A stretch of DNA of 64,000 nt from Collinsella aerofaciens. GTDB lineage: Bacteria > Actinomycetota > Coriobacteriia > Coriobacteriales > Coriobacteriaceae. Positions 44,874 through 53,351 of this stretch are shown here, piece by piece. Every line of letters starts with the position of its first letter. Within the stretch, counting starts at the first letter, position 1. Location of the stretch: positions 28,857-92,856 of the forward strand of contig NZ_JADNDZ010000052.1 in assembly GCF_015552075.1 (NCBI RefSeq). The letters run 5' to 3'. The notes beneath the pieces are model-generated. The model had not been told where the DNA came from. It worked only from the letters and a program-made list of their open reading frames with translations, and made no database searches. The translations under genes were made by a program, and so were the position numbers.

Positions 44874-45917
44874 TTAAGCATTGGTCTGGACGAAGCCGCC
44901 ATCAAACGCATTGGCCTCGAGCACGCGGGCACAGCCGTTAACGACGTTATCGAGCGCCGTGGGGCTGACGTTGACCGAAACACCGGTCTCATCGCGCAGG
45001 CGCACGTCGAGACCGCGCAGCAGCGCGCCGCCACCGGTCAGCAATATGCCATAGTACATAAGGTCCGAGGCAAGATCGGGCGGCGTGGCATCGAGTGCGT
45101 CCTTGACGGCCTTGGCCATCTCGTCGAGCGGCTTGTTGAGTGCGCGACGAATCTCCTCGCTCTCGATGCGTACGGTCTTGGGCAGACCGGTGATCACGTC
45201 GCGGCCGTTGACCTCGACGTCGAGCTCGTCCTTGAGCGGCACGGCGGAACCGACCTTGATCTTGATGTCCTCTGCCGTACGCTCGCCGATGGCCAGGTTG
45301 TAGGCATCGCGAACGTGCGTGAGGATGGCCTGGTCGAACTCGTCACCGGCAATACGGATGGACTGCGAGACGACGATGCCGCCCATAGCGATAACAGCGA
45401 CCTCGGTGGTACCGCCACCGATGTCGATGACCATGGAGCCGGTGGGTTCCTCGACGGGCAGATCGGCGCCGATAGCGGCGGCCATGGGCTCCTCGATCAG
45501 GTAGGCCTGGCGAGCGCCGGCCTGGATCGTGGCCTCAAAGACAGCGCGCTTCTCGACCGACGTGACACCGGAGGGAACGCAGACGACAACGCGCGGACGC
45601 GGGGTCCACGGATAGCGCTTCTCGGAAGCCTTGTCGATAAAGTAGCGGAGCATGGCCTCGGTAACATCGAAGTCGGCGATGACGCCGTCCTTCAGGGGAC
45701 GAACGGCCACGATGTTGCCGGGCGTACGGCCGAGCATGCGCTTTGCCTCGATACCGACCGCCAGGATGCGCTCGTCGTTCTTGTCGATGGCGACAACAGA
45801 GGGCTCGCGAATAACGATGCCCTTGCCGCGCACGGAGACAAGCGTATTTGCGGTGCCGAGGTCGATGGCAAGATCGCCCGCATAGCTACCGAAGAACATA
45901 TCCATCAAAGAAAACAA
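44874..45917 (-). CDS. mreB: rod shape-determining protein MreB
   Basis: Bacterial actin that organises lateral wall synthesis. 347 residues with the phosphate loops LAIDLGTANTLV and VIDIGGGTTEVAVI and the connecting EPMAAAIGA. The N-terminus MFSLMDMFF could be a membrane-binding amphipathic stretch. The TTG at 45917 has AGGAG five bases upstream and is preferred over ATG four codons later. First gene of the cell-shape operon; a TATGAT -10-like hexamer lies about 45 bases upstream of the start codon. Confidence 0.97.
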   Translation of the reverse strand: MFSLMDMFFGSYAGDLAIDLGTANTLVSVRGKGIVIREPSVVAIDKNDERILAVGIEAKRMLGRTPGNIVAVRPLKDGVIADFDVTEAMLRYFIDKASEKRYPWTPRPRVVVCVPSGVTSVEKRAVFEATIQAGARQAYLIEEPMAAAIGADLPVEEPTGSMVIDIGGGTTEVAVIAMGGIVVSQSIRIAGDEFDQAILTHVRDAYNLAIGERTAEDIKIKVGSAVPLKDELDVEVNGRDVITGLPKTVRIESEEIRRALNKPLDEMAKAVKDALDATPPDLASDLMYYGILLTGGGALLRGLDVRLRDETGVSVNVSPTALDNVVNGCARVLEANAFDGGFVQTNA

Positions 45918-45978
45918 CGCAACTCCTGATGTGTTGGATGATTGCTGGAAAACTACTAGCTCATCATACTAGCGCAAG

Positions 45979-46009
45979 CCCGGCACCTCACTTGCGGTGA
46001 AGCGCCGGG
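45979..46009 (-). terminator. hairpin after the TPR protein gene
   Basis: On the minus strand CCCGGCGCTTCAC and GTGAGGTGCCGGG form a 13-bp stem with two G-U pairs and a 5-base loop. The following TTGCGC is not a good T-run, so termination strength is uncertain. It separates this gene from mreB. Confidence 0.6.
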
Positions 46010-46032
46010 CAAAGCTAAATCCCATAAGGTCA

Positions 46033-47337
46033 CTACTGGTTGTCAGCAGCCGAGAAATCCATATCGAGCGAGGAAACGGCCCAGCCGATATGGTTATCGG
46101 AGCGCACGAATTTGACGGTGTACTCCTGCTCGCCGCCCTTGGACAGCGATGCCTTAAGCTTAGCGGTCGTCTCGGTCATGGACTGATCCATGCCCTCGAC
46201 GGACACGGTGGCACCCTGCGGAATCGAGGAGATGATCATCGACTTGGCGTCCTCGGACAGGCTCGAGGCCAGGCAAGACTCGGCCTTTGCGGTGTCACCG
46301 TCGCCGGCAGCCTGGAACAGATCGGTAACGACAGACTCCTGGGACGGGAAGCCAAAGCCGCGCGTGTAGGCAAAGCCCAGACCGCCCGCGGCGATCAAAA
46401 TGAGCAGAAGCAGCACGATGAAGACTTTGAGACCCGTGTGGCGATGGCGACGACGGACCTTGGCCTGCTTACGGTCCTGACGGTCCTGCTGGACCATCTC
46501 GGACTCGGACAGCGTAAAGAAGCCGGTGTCCGAGGGATCGGGCATAAACTGGCCGGTCGCGCCCGTAGGATCGAGCGGATCAACGGCAGGAGCGTCCATC
46601 GCGGGCGCCGGAGCCGTGGCCATAGCCGTCTGGGCAGACAGCGCGGCAAGCGAATCGTGCACGCGGGCAAGCTCATCGGCCTGCTCGGAGGTGAGCTGGT
46701 AGATGCCATCGGCAGTAGCGGCGTTAAAGGCGTCGAGTGCGTCGGAGGGGCGGCCGGCGGCAGAAAGCGCCTGACCCATGCCGGCGTTGAGCGCACGCGT
46801 GTCGTCGCGGGGACCGGCAAAGTCGATAGCCGTGCGGTAGGTCTCCACGGCATCCGCCGGACGGCCGAGCTTAATGAAGCAACGACCGAGCTCGCCGAGT
46901 GCGGCGGCAGGAGCCGGATTGGCGCCGTCGATGGCAGCCTGACGGAAGGCAGTACCCGCGTTGGCATAGTCGCCCGACTGGAACAGCGCGTTACCCAGGC
47001 CCAGATAGGCCTTGAACGGCGTGGCATAGGAAGCATCCTGCGTAGCAGCAGAGAACGCCTGGGCGGCCGTCGCGTAGTCGCCCACGGCGGCGAGCGCCTT
47101 GCCGCGGTTGGTGAGCAGTGCGCCGCGCTTGCCGTAGGTGCCGTCGTTGAGGGCGGCGGCATAGGCCTCGGCGGCCTCGGCATACATGCCCAGGTGCATC
47201 AAGGCGTTACCACGAAGGTGATCGGCCTCGCCCATAATCTCATCGGGAGTTTTTGCCGCCCCAAGCATCTGGGCTGCAGCGGAAAAATCACCCGCGCGGT
47301 AAGCGGCGCGGCCCTGTTGGATCAGCTGGCTATTCAA
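46033..47337 (-). CDS. TPR-repeat protein with single transmembrane helix
   Basis: 434 residues. The first 250 or so contain tandem tetratricopeptide repeats (AAYRAGDFSAAAQML, GNALFQSGDYANAGTAFRQAA). A basic RKQAKVRRRHRHTG stretch precedes a transmembrane helix (near 310-328), leaving about 105 residues outside the membrane. That C-terminal domain (ESVVTDLFQAAGDGDTAKAE) resembles DUF4878-like folds by pattern only. Function unknown. Start TTG at 47337, GGGG six bases upstream. It follows the cyclophilin gene by 11 bases. Confidence 0.75.
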   Translation of the reverse strand: MNSQLIQQGRAAYRAGDFSAAAQMLGAAKTPDEIMGEADHLRGNALMHLGMYAEAAEAYAAALNDGTYGKRGALLTNRGKALAAVGDYATAAQAFSAATQDASYATPFKAYLGLGNALFQSGDYANAGTAFRQAAIDGANPAPAAALGELGRCFIKLGRPADAVETYRTAIDFAGPRDDTRALNAGMGQALSAAGRPSDALDAFNAATADGIYQLTSEQADELARVHDSLAALSAQTAMATAPAPAMDAPAVDPLDPTGATGQFMPDPSDTGFFTLSESEMVQQDRQDRKQAKVRRRHRHTGLKVFIVLLLLILIAAGGLGFAYTRGFGFPSQESVVTDLFQAAGDGDTAKAESCLASSLSEDAKSMIISSIPQGATVSVEGMDQSMTETTAKLKASLSKGGEQEYTVKFVRSDNHIGWAVSSLDMDFSAADNQ

Positions 47338-47348
47338 GGAAGTCCCCT

Positions 47349-47891
47349 TTACTCGTGAACGATCTCGACATGGACGATCTCGTCGCCGGCACGCAGCTGC
47401 GAAATCACATCAAGACCCTCGACCGTGGTACCAAAGACGGTGTAACCGGAATCGAGGTTATGCTGGGCGCCCAGGCAGAAGTAGAACTGCGAACCCGCGG
47501 AATCGGGGTCCATGGAGCGTGCCATGGCAAGGGCACCATCGACATGGCTGTTGCGCGGATTGGTGGCAAACTCGCCCTTAATGCAGTAGCCGGGGCCACC
47601 GGTACCGGGCATGCCGTCGGGGCCCTCAAGACCGGCAGCGACGTCGGCGCCGGACATATCGCGGGTATTGGGGTCGCCGCCCTGAATGACAAAGCCGGGC
47701 ACATAGCGATGGAACTTAAGGCCATCATAGAAGCCCATCGTGGAAAGCTCGCAGAAGTTCGCGACATGAATGGGAGCGCCCTCGCCGTCAAACTTGACCT
47801 TGATGGTACCCTTCGACGTCTCGATAACGGCGCACTCGTCGCCGGCAAGCTGATACTCGGGCGTGTAGAGCTCTTTCTTAAAACCAAACAT
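47349..47891 (-). CDS. cyclophilin-type peptidyl-prolyl cis-trans isomerase
   Basis: 180-residue cytoplasmic cyclophilin (no signal peptide). The active-site motif FHRYVPGFVIQGGDP and GSQFYFCLG are clear. It speeds proline isomerisation in protein folding. It has its own promoter upstream and is followed closely by the TPR membrane protein, suggesting co-expression. Confidence 0.94.
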   Translation of the reverse strand: MFGFKKELYTPEYQLAGDECAVIETSKGTIKVKFDGEGAPIHVANFCELSTMGFYDGLKFHRYVPGFVIQGGDPNTRDMSGADVAAGLEGPDGMPGTGGPGYCIKGEFATNPRNSHVDGALAMARSMDPDSAGSQFYFCLGAQHNLDSGYTVFGTTVEGLDVISQLRAGDEIVHVEIVHE

Positions 47892-47930
47892 GTGGTTCCT
47901 TCCTCGTGCGTTTAAAGCATATTTGTACGA

Positions 47931-47960
47931 ATTGTAGCAATAAGCATGCGCTTACATCAA
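47931..47960 (-). promoter_or_regulatory. promoter of the cyclophilin-TPR operon
   Basis: On the minus strand TTGATG (47960-47955), an 18-base spacer and TACAAT (47936-47931), about 40 bases before the cyclophilin ATG. Confidence 0.6.
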
Positions 47961-47998
47961 TTGCGCACGTAGGTTATGCCGACTATGGCGAACTAATT

Positions 47999-49141
47999 TT
48001 AGGAACGCTGCTGCGGCTTCCAGGAGCCCACGTTGGCGTCGTACTGATTAAGCGCGCTGTTGCCACTCTGCGCGATGGGCGCCAGGATCTCGCTTTGGTG
48101 GGAACTCATCGACTCGCCATCGGGAATGGCCAGCGAGATGTCCCAGCTCTGACAGATCACGTCGACGCGCTCATACATCCACTCGGCAAGCTGCTTTAAG
48201 TGGGCGATGTCGTCCGCATAGACCGTATCGTCTTGGTACTTAAGGTTGTTGAGCTCATCTTGCGTCTTTTTGATCTGGTCTCGCAGGGCGTAAGCACTCT
48301 GTGACAGCTCCTGACGGGTGGACAGCGGCGTTCGGAGATAGCCGTTGTTAAAGGAATCGATGACCTCGCCGATCTGGTCCTCGTCACCGTAGGACACGAT
48401 GGTCTGATACAGACCGTCGAGCCTGGTATAGAGCTGATCATCGGTGAGCACAGTTTCTTCCTGGACCACCTCGGCAGAATCGTCCTGCTTGGTATCGTCC
48501 TCAGTCGCCTCGCCCTTTTGGCGCGTGGGGAAGGTCGTCTGCGCGGCCTGGCCAAACTGGTCATAGAAGCCAGGCATGACACCCATGGGATCGGCCGTCA
48601 CGAACCAATACGCACCACCGCACACGACGGCAAGGACCGCGATGACGATGAGCGGCTTGGGGATATGACGCTTGTGCTTGTGATAGGCGTCCTCGTCGGG
48701 ATGCACCTTGCGCTTGGGTTTTTGAGCATCGTCATGCAGGGAAACGGGCGTGGGAATATCGACCTTGGGGATACCGAAATCCTTATGGAAAGCCGGCAGC
48801 ACGCAGGTCTCATTGGGGTCGGCGGCGTCCGAAAGCACCGCAGCGGCAGAGGCTGGCGCATGCGGCACCTCGGTATCGATCTGCTCTTGCGTTAGGCGCG
48901 GAAAGCCCGCCGTGCGGCCCGCTGCCAGGTCGGATGCGGCCGCGTCCTCGGAGAGGATGCCCGGAGCGGGGCGTCCGCATTTGGGGCACGTACGATCATG
49001 CGGAGAAAGACGGGCACCGCAGCCCTCACAGAACACGAACTCGGTGTGCTCGGGGCCATCGCCCGGACCCACATAGGCGTTGCAGTAGGGGCAGAACGAG
49101 GCGCCGTCCTCGATAGTCTTAAGGCAATGCGGGCAGATCAC
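47999..49141 (-). CDS. double zinc-ribbon membrane protein
   Basis: 380 residues from the GTG at 49141, which has AAGAGG five bases upstream; a TTG ten codons earlier lacks a site. Two zinc ribbons open the protein (CPHC..CPYC and CEGC..CPKC). A low-complexity linker, a basic Lys/His stretch and one transmembrane helix (IVIAVLAVVCGGAYWFV) follow. About 185 residues lie outside the membrane, with acidic and coiled-coil-like segments. Function unknown. The architecture parallels the TPR protein two genes downstream. Confidence 0.7.
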   Translation of the reverse strand: MICPHCLKTIEDGASFCPYCNAYVGPGDGPEHTEFVFCEGCGARLSPHDRTCPKCGRPAPGILSEDAAASDLAAGRTAGFPRLTQEQIDTEVPHAPASAAAVLSDAADPNETCVLPAFHKDFGIPKVDIPTPVSLHDDAQKPKRKVHPDEDAYHKHKRHIPKPLIVIAVLAVVCGGAYWFVTADPMGVMPGFYDQFGQAAQTTFPTRQKGEATEDDTKQDDSAEVVQEETVLTDDQLYTRLDGLYQTIVSYGDEDQIGEVIDSFNNGYLRTPLSTRQELSQSAYALRDQIKKTQDELNNLKYQDDTVYADDIAHLKQLAEWMYERVDVICQSWDISLAIPDGESMSSHQSEILAPIAQSGNSALNQYDANVGSWKPQQRS

Positions 49142-49244
49142 GGCATCCTCTTTTCGAAGCAATTCAAACAATCGAGGTTAGAGCATAACATCGCCACGGC
49201 CCCACAGGAACAAGGCACCAATTCAACATCGCCAGAGCGCGTAG

Positions 49245-51968
49245 CTACTTCTTCTTTTTGCTTGGCATCGAGACTTTGATGCCTTGGGCGGACTTGGTCA
49301 CGCGAGAGCGCTTGGCTCCGGTACTCTTCTTTTTCTTGGGCTGGGCCTGGGCCACGCCCTCGAGTGCGCGGGCCTCGGCCTCGCGAGCGGTGCGATCTTC
49401 GCGGCGCTGCACCATGTCGGCGGCGACGCGCTTGGCAAAACGTTCGGCCGTCGAGCCCGTCGAGCTCACCTTGCCGCCACCGCGACCCAGGCGGACGCGC
49501 ACACCGCGGCCAAAACCAGTTGCGGCATGACGACGACGCGGCTTGAGCGAATCCATCATCGTGGCGAGCTTAAAGAACACCGAGCAGGTAAAGACCACGA
49601 TGACAGTCAAGATAACCATCTGACCCATCGACAGGTTGGCGATGGACAGCAGCCCCGGGAACCCGATAACGCCCACCAAGATGCCGGCGACTACAAACAC
49701 AAAGAGCACCACACGTAAGGGCGTGAGCGGCTGCGAGATCCGCCAGATCAGGCTGACGCTCGCCGCGCACGACGTAAGCAGGCACATCGTAGACAGCGTG
49801 AGCTGGCTAAAGCCAAACACGCGCGCCACAAAGATATCAAGCGCCGCAGCCAAAATGACCGCAATCGACGCCGGCAGTGCACGCTTGAGCACGTTGGTCA
49901 AAAACGCACCCTTCACGCGAGCATTGTTGGGCTCCAGGCCCAACACAAAGCCCGGCGCGCCGATGCAGAAGAAGTTGATGAGCGTCATCTGGATGGGCTC
50001 GAAGGGGTACGGCGGCAGCGCGATGCACAGCGCCGCCAGGCCCATCGAGAACAGCGTCTTGGTCAGGAACAGCGACGCCGAACGCTGCAGGTTGTTGATG
50101 GAGCGACGGCCCTCGGCCACCACGGCGGGCATCGAGGCAAAATCGTTGTCGACGAGTACGATCTCGGCCACGTTGCGCGCGGCATCGGAGCCGGCCGCCA
50201 TGGCCACGGAGCAGTCGGCCTCCTTGAGCGCCAGCACGTCGTTGACGCCGTCGCCCGTCATGGCCACGGTGTGCTCGCGGCGCTTGAGCGCCTGCACGAG
50301 CTCGCGCTTCTGCTGCGGGGTCACACGACCAAAGACATGGTAGCGGTCCACTGCGGCATCGAGCTTGGCCGGCGTATCGAGCGTCGTGGCGTCCACATAA
50401 GCGTCCGCCCCCGGCACGCCCACCACGCGCGCGATCGACGACACCGTACGCGGGTCGTCGCCACTGATCACGTTGAGGGTCACGCCCTGCTCGTTAAAGT
50501 AGCCGATGGTCTCGGCCGCCGAGGTACGAATCTCGTCGCGGATGGTCACAAAGCCGACGGGCTCGGCCTCGCCCACCATATCGCCATCGGGCGTAAAGCC
50601 GTCCACGCGCGCCACCACGAGCACGCGGCAGGTATCGGCAAGCTCGGCGACACGGTTCTCGAACTGCGAAAACACACGATCAGAGAGCACAAACTGCGCT
50701 GCACCCATCACATAGGAGCCCTGCGCAAACGACGCGCCGCTCCACTTTTTGGAGGACGAGAACGGAATGACCGACAGCGGCTCAGACACCTCGACCGGGC
50801 GATCGGCGTAATAGTTGAGCAGCGCCTGACAGGTCTCGTTGGCATCGGCCGAAGTCGCACGCGCCACGTTAGCCAGAGCAAAATCGAGCACCGTGGTATC
50901 GACGGGAACAGATGCCTCGTTCTCCCCCAGGCCCAGGGCAACGCCCTCGACCGGTAGCGGATAGGTACCCTCGACCTCCATGCGACCCGATGTGATGGTG
51001 CCCGTCTTGTCCAGACACAGCACGTCGACGCGAGCGAGCGTCTCGATGCAGTAGAGCTGCTGCGCCAGAACCTTGCGGCGGGCCAGGCGCACCGTGGCGA
51101 TGGCGAGCACCGACGAGGTCAGCAGCACCAGGCCTTGCGGGATCATGCCCAGCAGGGCGCCCACCGTGGACAGCAGCGCCGACGAAGGCACATGGCCAGC
51201 CAACAGCTCGGAGAAGCACCACGAAAGCGCGCTATCGCCCGGGGTTCCCGCGGCATCCCACAGCTCGCTCACACTCGAGGCGAACAACGCCAAACCGAGC
51301 GGGATCATGATGATGCTCGCAAAGCGCACGATGGCGTTCAGCGCGTTCATGATCTCGGAATTGACCTTTTTGACGTACTTGGCCTCGTTATTAATTTTGG
51401 CCACGTAGTTGTCGGCGCCGACATGAATCACGCGGGCGCGCAGCAGGCCCGAGTCGATAAAGCTGCCGCTCATGAGCTCGGAACCGGGCTGTTTCTTAAT
51501 AAGGTCGCTCTCGCCCGTCAGCAGGCTCTCGTTCACGAGCGCCTCGCCCGAAACCACCACGGCGTCAGCGGGAATCTGGTCACCGCGCCCCAGGCGGATG
51601 ATGTCGTCGAGCACGATCTGGTCCAGGTCGAGCTCCACCTCGGCGCCGTCGCGCACCGCGATGGCCTTCTTGGAGGTCAGTAGCGTGAGCTTATCGACCA
51701 TCTTCTTGGAACGCATGGATTGAATGACGCCAATAGCGGTATTGAGGAACACCACGAACAGGAACGTCAGATTCTTAAACGAACCGGTCAAAATGACCAG
51801 GAACGCCAAGATCACGTTGATCAAATTGAACAGCGTGCAGAGGTTCTCGATGATGAGCTCTTTGACCGACTTGGTCTTGAGCTCCATGTTGCGGTTGATC
51901 TTACCGGCGGCGATGCGCTCCTCGACCTCGGCGGTTGAGAGTCCGCGCTCGATATCCGTTGCTGCCAT
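49245..51968 (-). CDS. P-type cation-transporting ATPase (CtpE-like)
   Basis: About 907 residues. The actuator loop has LLTGESD, the phosphorylation site is CLDKTGTITSG and the hinge is TGDGVND. TM4 reads MIPQGLVLLTSS, followed by ARVD before the DKTGT. This pattern recalls mycobacterial CtpE, a calcium uptake ATPase, so calcium is a reasonable guess only. About ten transmembrane helices. The last 90 residues are a basic Arg/Lys/Ala tail ending in PSKKKK. ATG at 51968 with GGGA six bases upstream; a GTG at 51983 is possible. Confidence 0.9.
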   Translation of the reverse strand: MAATDIERGLSTAEVEERIAAGKINRNMELKTKSVKELIIENLCTLFNLINVILAFLVILTGSFKNLTFLFVVFLNTAIGVIQSMRSKKMVDKLTLLTSKKAIAVRDGAEVELDLDQIVLDDIIRLGRGDQIPADAVVVSGEALVNESLLTGESDLIKKQPGSELMSGSFIDSGLLRARVIHVGADNYVAKINNEAKYVKKVNSEIMNALNAIVRFASIIMIPLGLALFASSVSELWDAAGTPGDSALSWCFSELLAGHVPSSALLSTVGALLGMIPQGLVLLTSSVLAIATVRLARRKVLAQQLYCIETLARVDVLCLDKTGTITSGRMEVEGTYPLPVEGVALGLGENEASVPVDTTVLDFALANVARATSADANETCQALLNYYADRPVEVSEPLSVIPFSSSKKWSGASFAQGSYVMGAAQFVLSDRVFSQFENRVAELADTCRVLVVARVDGFTPDGDMVGEAEPVGFVTIRDEIRTSAAETIGYFNEQGVTLNVISGDDPRTVSSIARVVGVPGADAYVDATTLDTPAKLDAAVDRYHVFGRVTPQQKRELVQALKRREHTVAMTGDGVNDVLALKEADCSVAMAAGSDAARNVAEIVLVDNDFASMPAVVAEGRRSINNLQRSASLFLTKTLFSMGLAALCIALPPYPFEPIQMTLINFFCIGAPGFVLGLEPNNARVKGAFLTNVLKRALPASIAVILAAALDIFVARVFGFSQLTLSTMCLLTSCAASVSLIWRISQPLTPLRVVLFVFVVAGILVGVIGFPGLLSIANLSMGQMVILTVIVVFTCSVFFKLATMMDSLKPRRRHAATGFGRGVRVRLGRGGGKVSSTGSTAERFAKRVAADMVQRREDRTAREAEARALEGVAQAQPKKKKSTGAKRSRVTKSAQGIKVSMPSKKKK

Positions 51969-51998
51969 ACCACGTCCCATCACGTCGCGTCGGTATAA

Positions 51999-52033
51999 GA
52001 AAAACCGCCCGGACCATGCGAGGTTCGGACGGT
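51999..52033 (-). terminator. terminator of tRNA-Arg(CCG)
   Basis: ACCGTCCGAACC and GGTCCGGGCGGT on the minus strand form a 12-position stem (one G-U, one mismatch), followed by TTTTTCTTATA, 12 bases after the tRNA. Confidence 0.78.
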
Positions 52034-52044
52034 CTTACGTTCGA

Positions 52045-52121
52045 TGGTGCCCCATGTTGGATTCGAACCAACGGCCTTCTGCTCCGGAGGCAGACGCTCT
52101 AATCCCCTGAGCTAATAGGGC
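52045..52121 (-). tRNA. tRNA-Arg (anticodon CCG)
   Basis: 77 bases with the CCA encoded. Acceptor GCCCTAT pairs with ATGGGGC, the D arm is TAGCTCAGGGGATTAGAGC, the anticodon loop CTCCGGA reads CCG (codon CGG), and the T arm is GTTGG-TTCGAAT-CCAAC. It has a good promoter upstream and a terminator downstream. Confidence 0.96.
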
Positions 52122-52132
52122 CAACGTTTGGC

Positions 52133-52162
52133 ATTATACCCAAGTGCACCACGGGCTATCAA
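52133..52162 (-). promoter_or_regulatory. tRNA-Arg(CCG) promoter
   Basis: On the minus strand TTGATA (52162-52157), an 18-base spacer and consensus TATAAT (52138-52133), 12 bases before the tRNA. Confidence 0.82.
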
Positions 52163-52241
52163 AATAAAAGAAAAAGCTTTGCAATTCCGAGGAAGACGCG
52201 GCGCAAAGGCCCACTTTAGAAGGCAAAAGCGAGTCAGATAG

Positions 52242-52247
52242 TATAAA
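52242..52247 (+). promoter_or_regulatory. -10 element of the aro operon
   Basis: TATAAA at 52242-52247. No good -35 stands 17 bases upstream. Transcription would start about 52253, just at the ATG of a short leader frame. Confidence 0.45.
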
Positions 52248-52252
52248 CTCTC

Positions 52253-52315
52253 ATGCACCATATATACACGGCTCGCGATGCGGGCCGTTTTTGCAAGGGT
52301 TATCCATCGAGGTGA
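52253..52315 (+). CDS. putative 20-residue leader peptide of the aro operon
   Basis: An ATG at 52253 opens a 20-codon frame that spans the terminator hairpin and ends with TGA 10 bases before the aroF start, overlapping its ribosome binding site. It contains Tyr at positions 5 and 17 and Phe at 13. The frame would be leaderless, starting at the predicted transcription start. Coding is a hypothesis supported only by position and aromatic content. Confidence 0.35.
   Translation: MHHIYTARDAGRFCKGYPSR
52268..52292 (+). terminator. intrinsic terminator in the aroF leader (attenuator candidate)
   Basis: ACGGCTCGC (52268-52276) pairs with GCGGGCCGT (52280-52288), nine pairs including one G-U, followed directly by TTTTT (52288-52292). 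It stands between the -10 and the aroF start, with no plus-strand gene upstream to terminate, so regulation of the aro operon by attenuation is the simplest reading. Confidence 0.68.
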
Positions 52316-52325
52316 GAGGCACACC

Positions 52326-53348
52326 ATGATTGCAATTTTAAAGCAGAGCGCCAGCGACGAGGCCGTCGGCCATATCGTCAGCTGGATTGAGAAAAAGGGT
52401 CTGAAGACCGATGTCTCGCGCGGCGAGAACGAGACGATCATCGGCCTGGTGGGCGATACAACCAAGATCGACCCGTTCCTGCTCGAGTCCATGGACGTCG
52501 TCGAGCGCGTGCAGCGCGTCTCCGAGCCGTTCAAGCGCGCCAATCGCAAGTTCCACCCCGAGGACTCCGTCATCGACTGCGGCCACGGCGTCAAGATCGG
52601 CGGCGATCAGTTCCAGGTCATCGCCGGCCCGTGCTCCGTCGAGGGCGAGAACCTCATCCGCATCGCCCGCCGCGTGAAGGCCGCCGGTGCCACGATGCTG
52701 CGCGGCGGTGCCTACAAGCCCCGCACTTCCCCGTACGCCTACCAGGGCATGGGCCCCGCCGGTCTGGACCTGCTGTGCGAGGCGTCTGCCGAGCTCGACA
52801 TGCCGATCGTCACCGAGATCATGGACCCACGCGACGTGCAAGTCTTCCTGGACAAGAAGATCGACGTCATGCAGATCGGCGCCCGCAACGCCCAGAACTT
52901 CCCCCTGCTCAAAGAGGTCGGCAAGACCAAGACTCCAATCTTGCTTAAGCGCGGCATGTCCGGCACGATCGATGAGCTGCTCATGGCTGCCGAGTACATC
53001 ATGAGCGAGGGCAACGACAACGTTATCCTGTGCGAGCGCGGCATCCGCACCTTCGAGACCCGCACCCGCAACACCTTCGACCTCAACGCCGTGCCGGTGC
53101 TGCACCACCTGTCGCACCTGCCCGTCGTAGCCGATCCCAGCCACGCCACCGGCTACACCCGCTACGTTGAGCCCATGGCGCTCGCGGCGACCGCCTGCGG
53201 CGCCAACGGTCTGGAGATCGAGGTCCACGATGAGCCGAGCCGCGCATGGTCCGACGGCGCTCAGGCCCTCACCCCCGACCAGTTCGACGACACCATGCGC
53301 CGCATCCGCGCCATCCGCGAGGTCGTCTGCCAAGAGACCATGGAGTAG
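52326..53348 (+). CDS. aroF: 3-deoxy-7-phosphoheptulonate (DAHP) synthase, AroF Ibeta type
   Basis: First step of the shikimate pathway, from PEP and erythrose 4-phosphate. 340 residues: an N-terminal ferredoxin-like regulatory domain of about 70 residues as in Thermotoga, then the barrel with VIAGPCSVEGE, RGGAYKPRTSPYAYQG and ADPSHATGYTRYV. The ATG at 52326 follows GAGAGG. First gene of the aro operon, preceded by a likely attenuator. Feedback sensitivity by the N-terminal domain is likely but not provable here. Confidence 0.96.
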   Translation: MIAILKQSASDEAVGHIVSWIEKKGLKTDVSRGENETIIGLVGDTTKIDPFLLESMDVVERVQRVSEPFKRANRKFHPEDSVIDCGHGVKIGGDQFQVIAGPCSVEGENLIRIARRVKAAGATMLRGGAYKPRTSPYAYQGMGPAGLDLLCEASAELDMPIVTEIMDPRDVQVFLDKKIDVMQIGARNAQNFPLLKEVGKTKTPILLKRGMSGTIDELLMAAEYIMSEGNDNVILCERGIRTFETRTRNTFDLNAVPVLHHLSHLPVVADPSHATGYTRYVEPMALAATACGANGLEIEVHDEPSRAWSDGAQALTPDQFDDTMRRIRAIREVVCQETME

Positions 53349-53351
53349 CCC

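Noticed and set aside
52123..52325. T-box riboswitch upstream of aroF
   Set aside because: The leader between the -10 and aroF is only about 80 bases and I see no T-box sequence or specifier stem. A short attenuator fits better.
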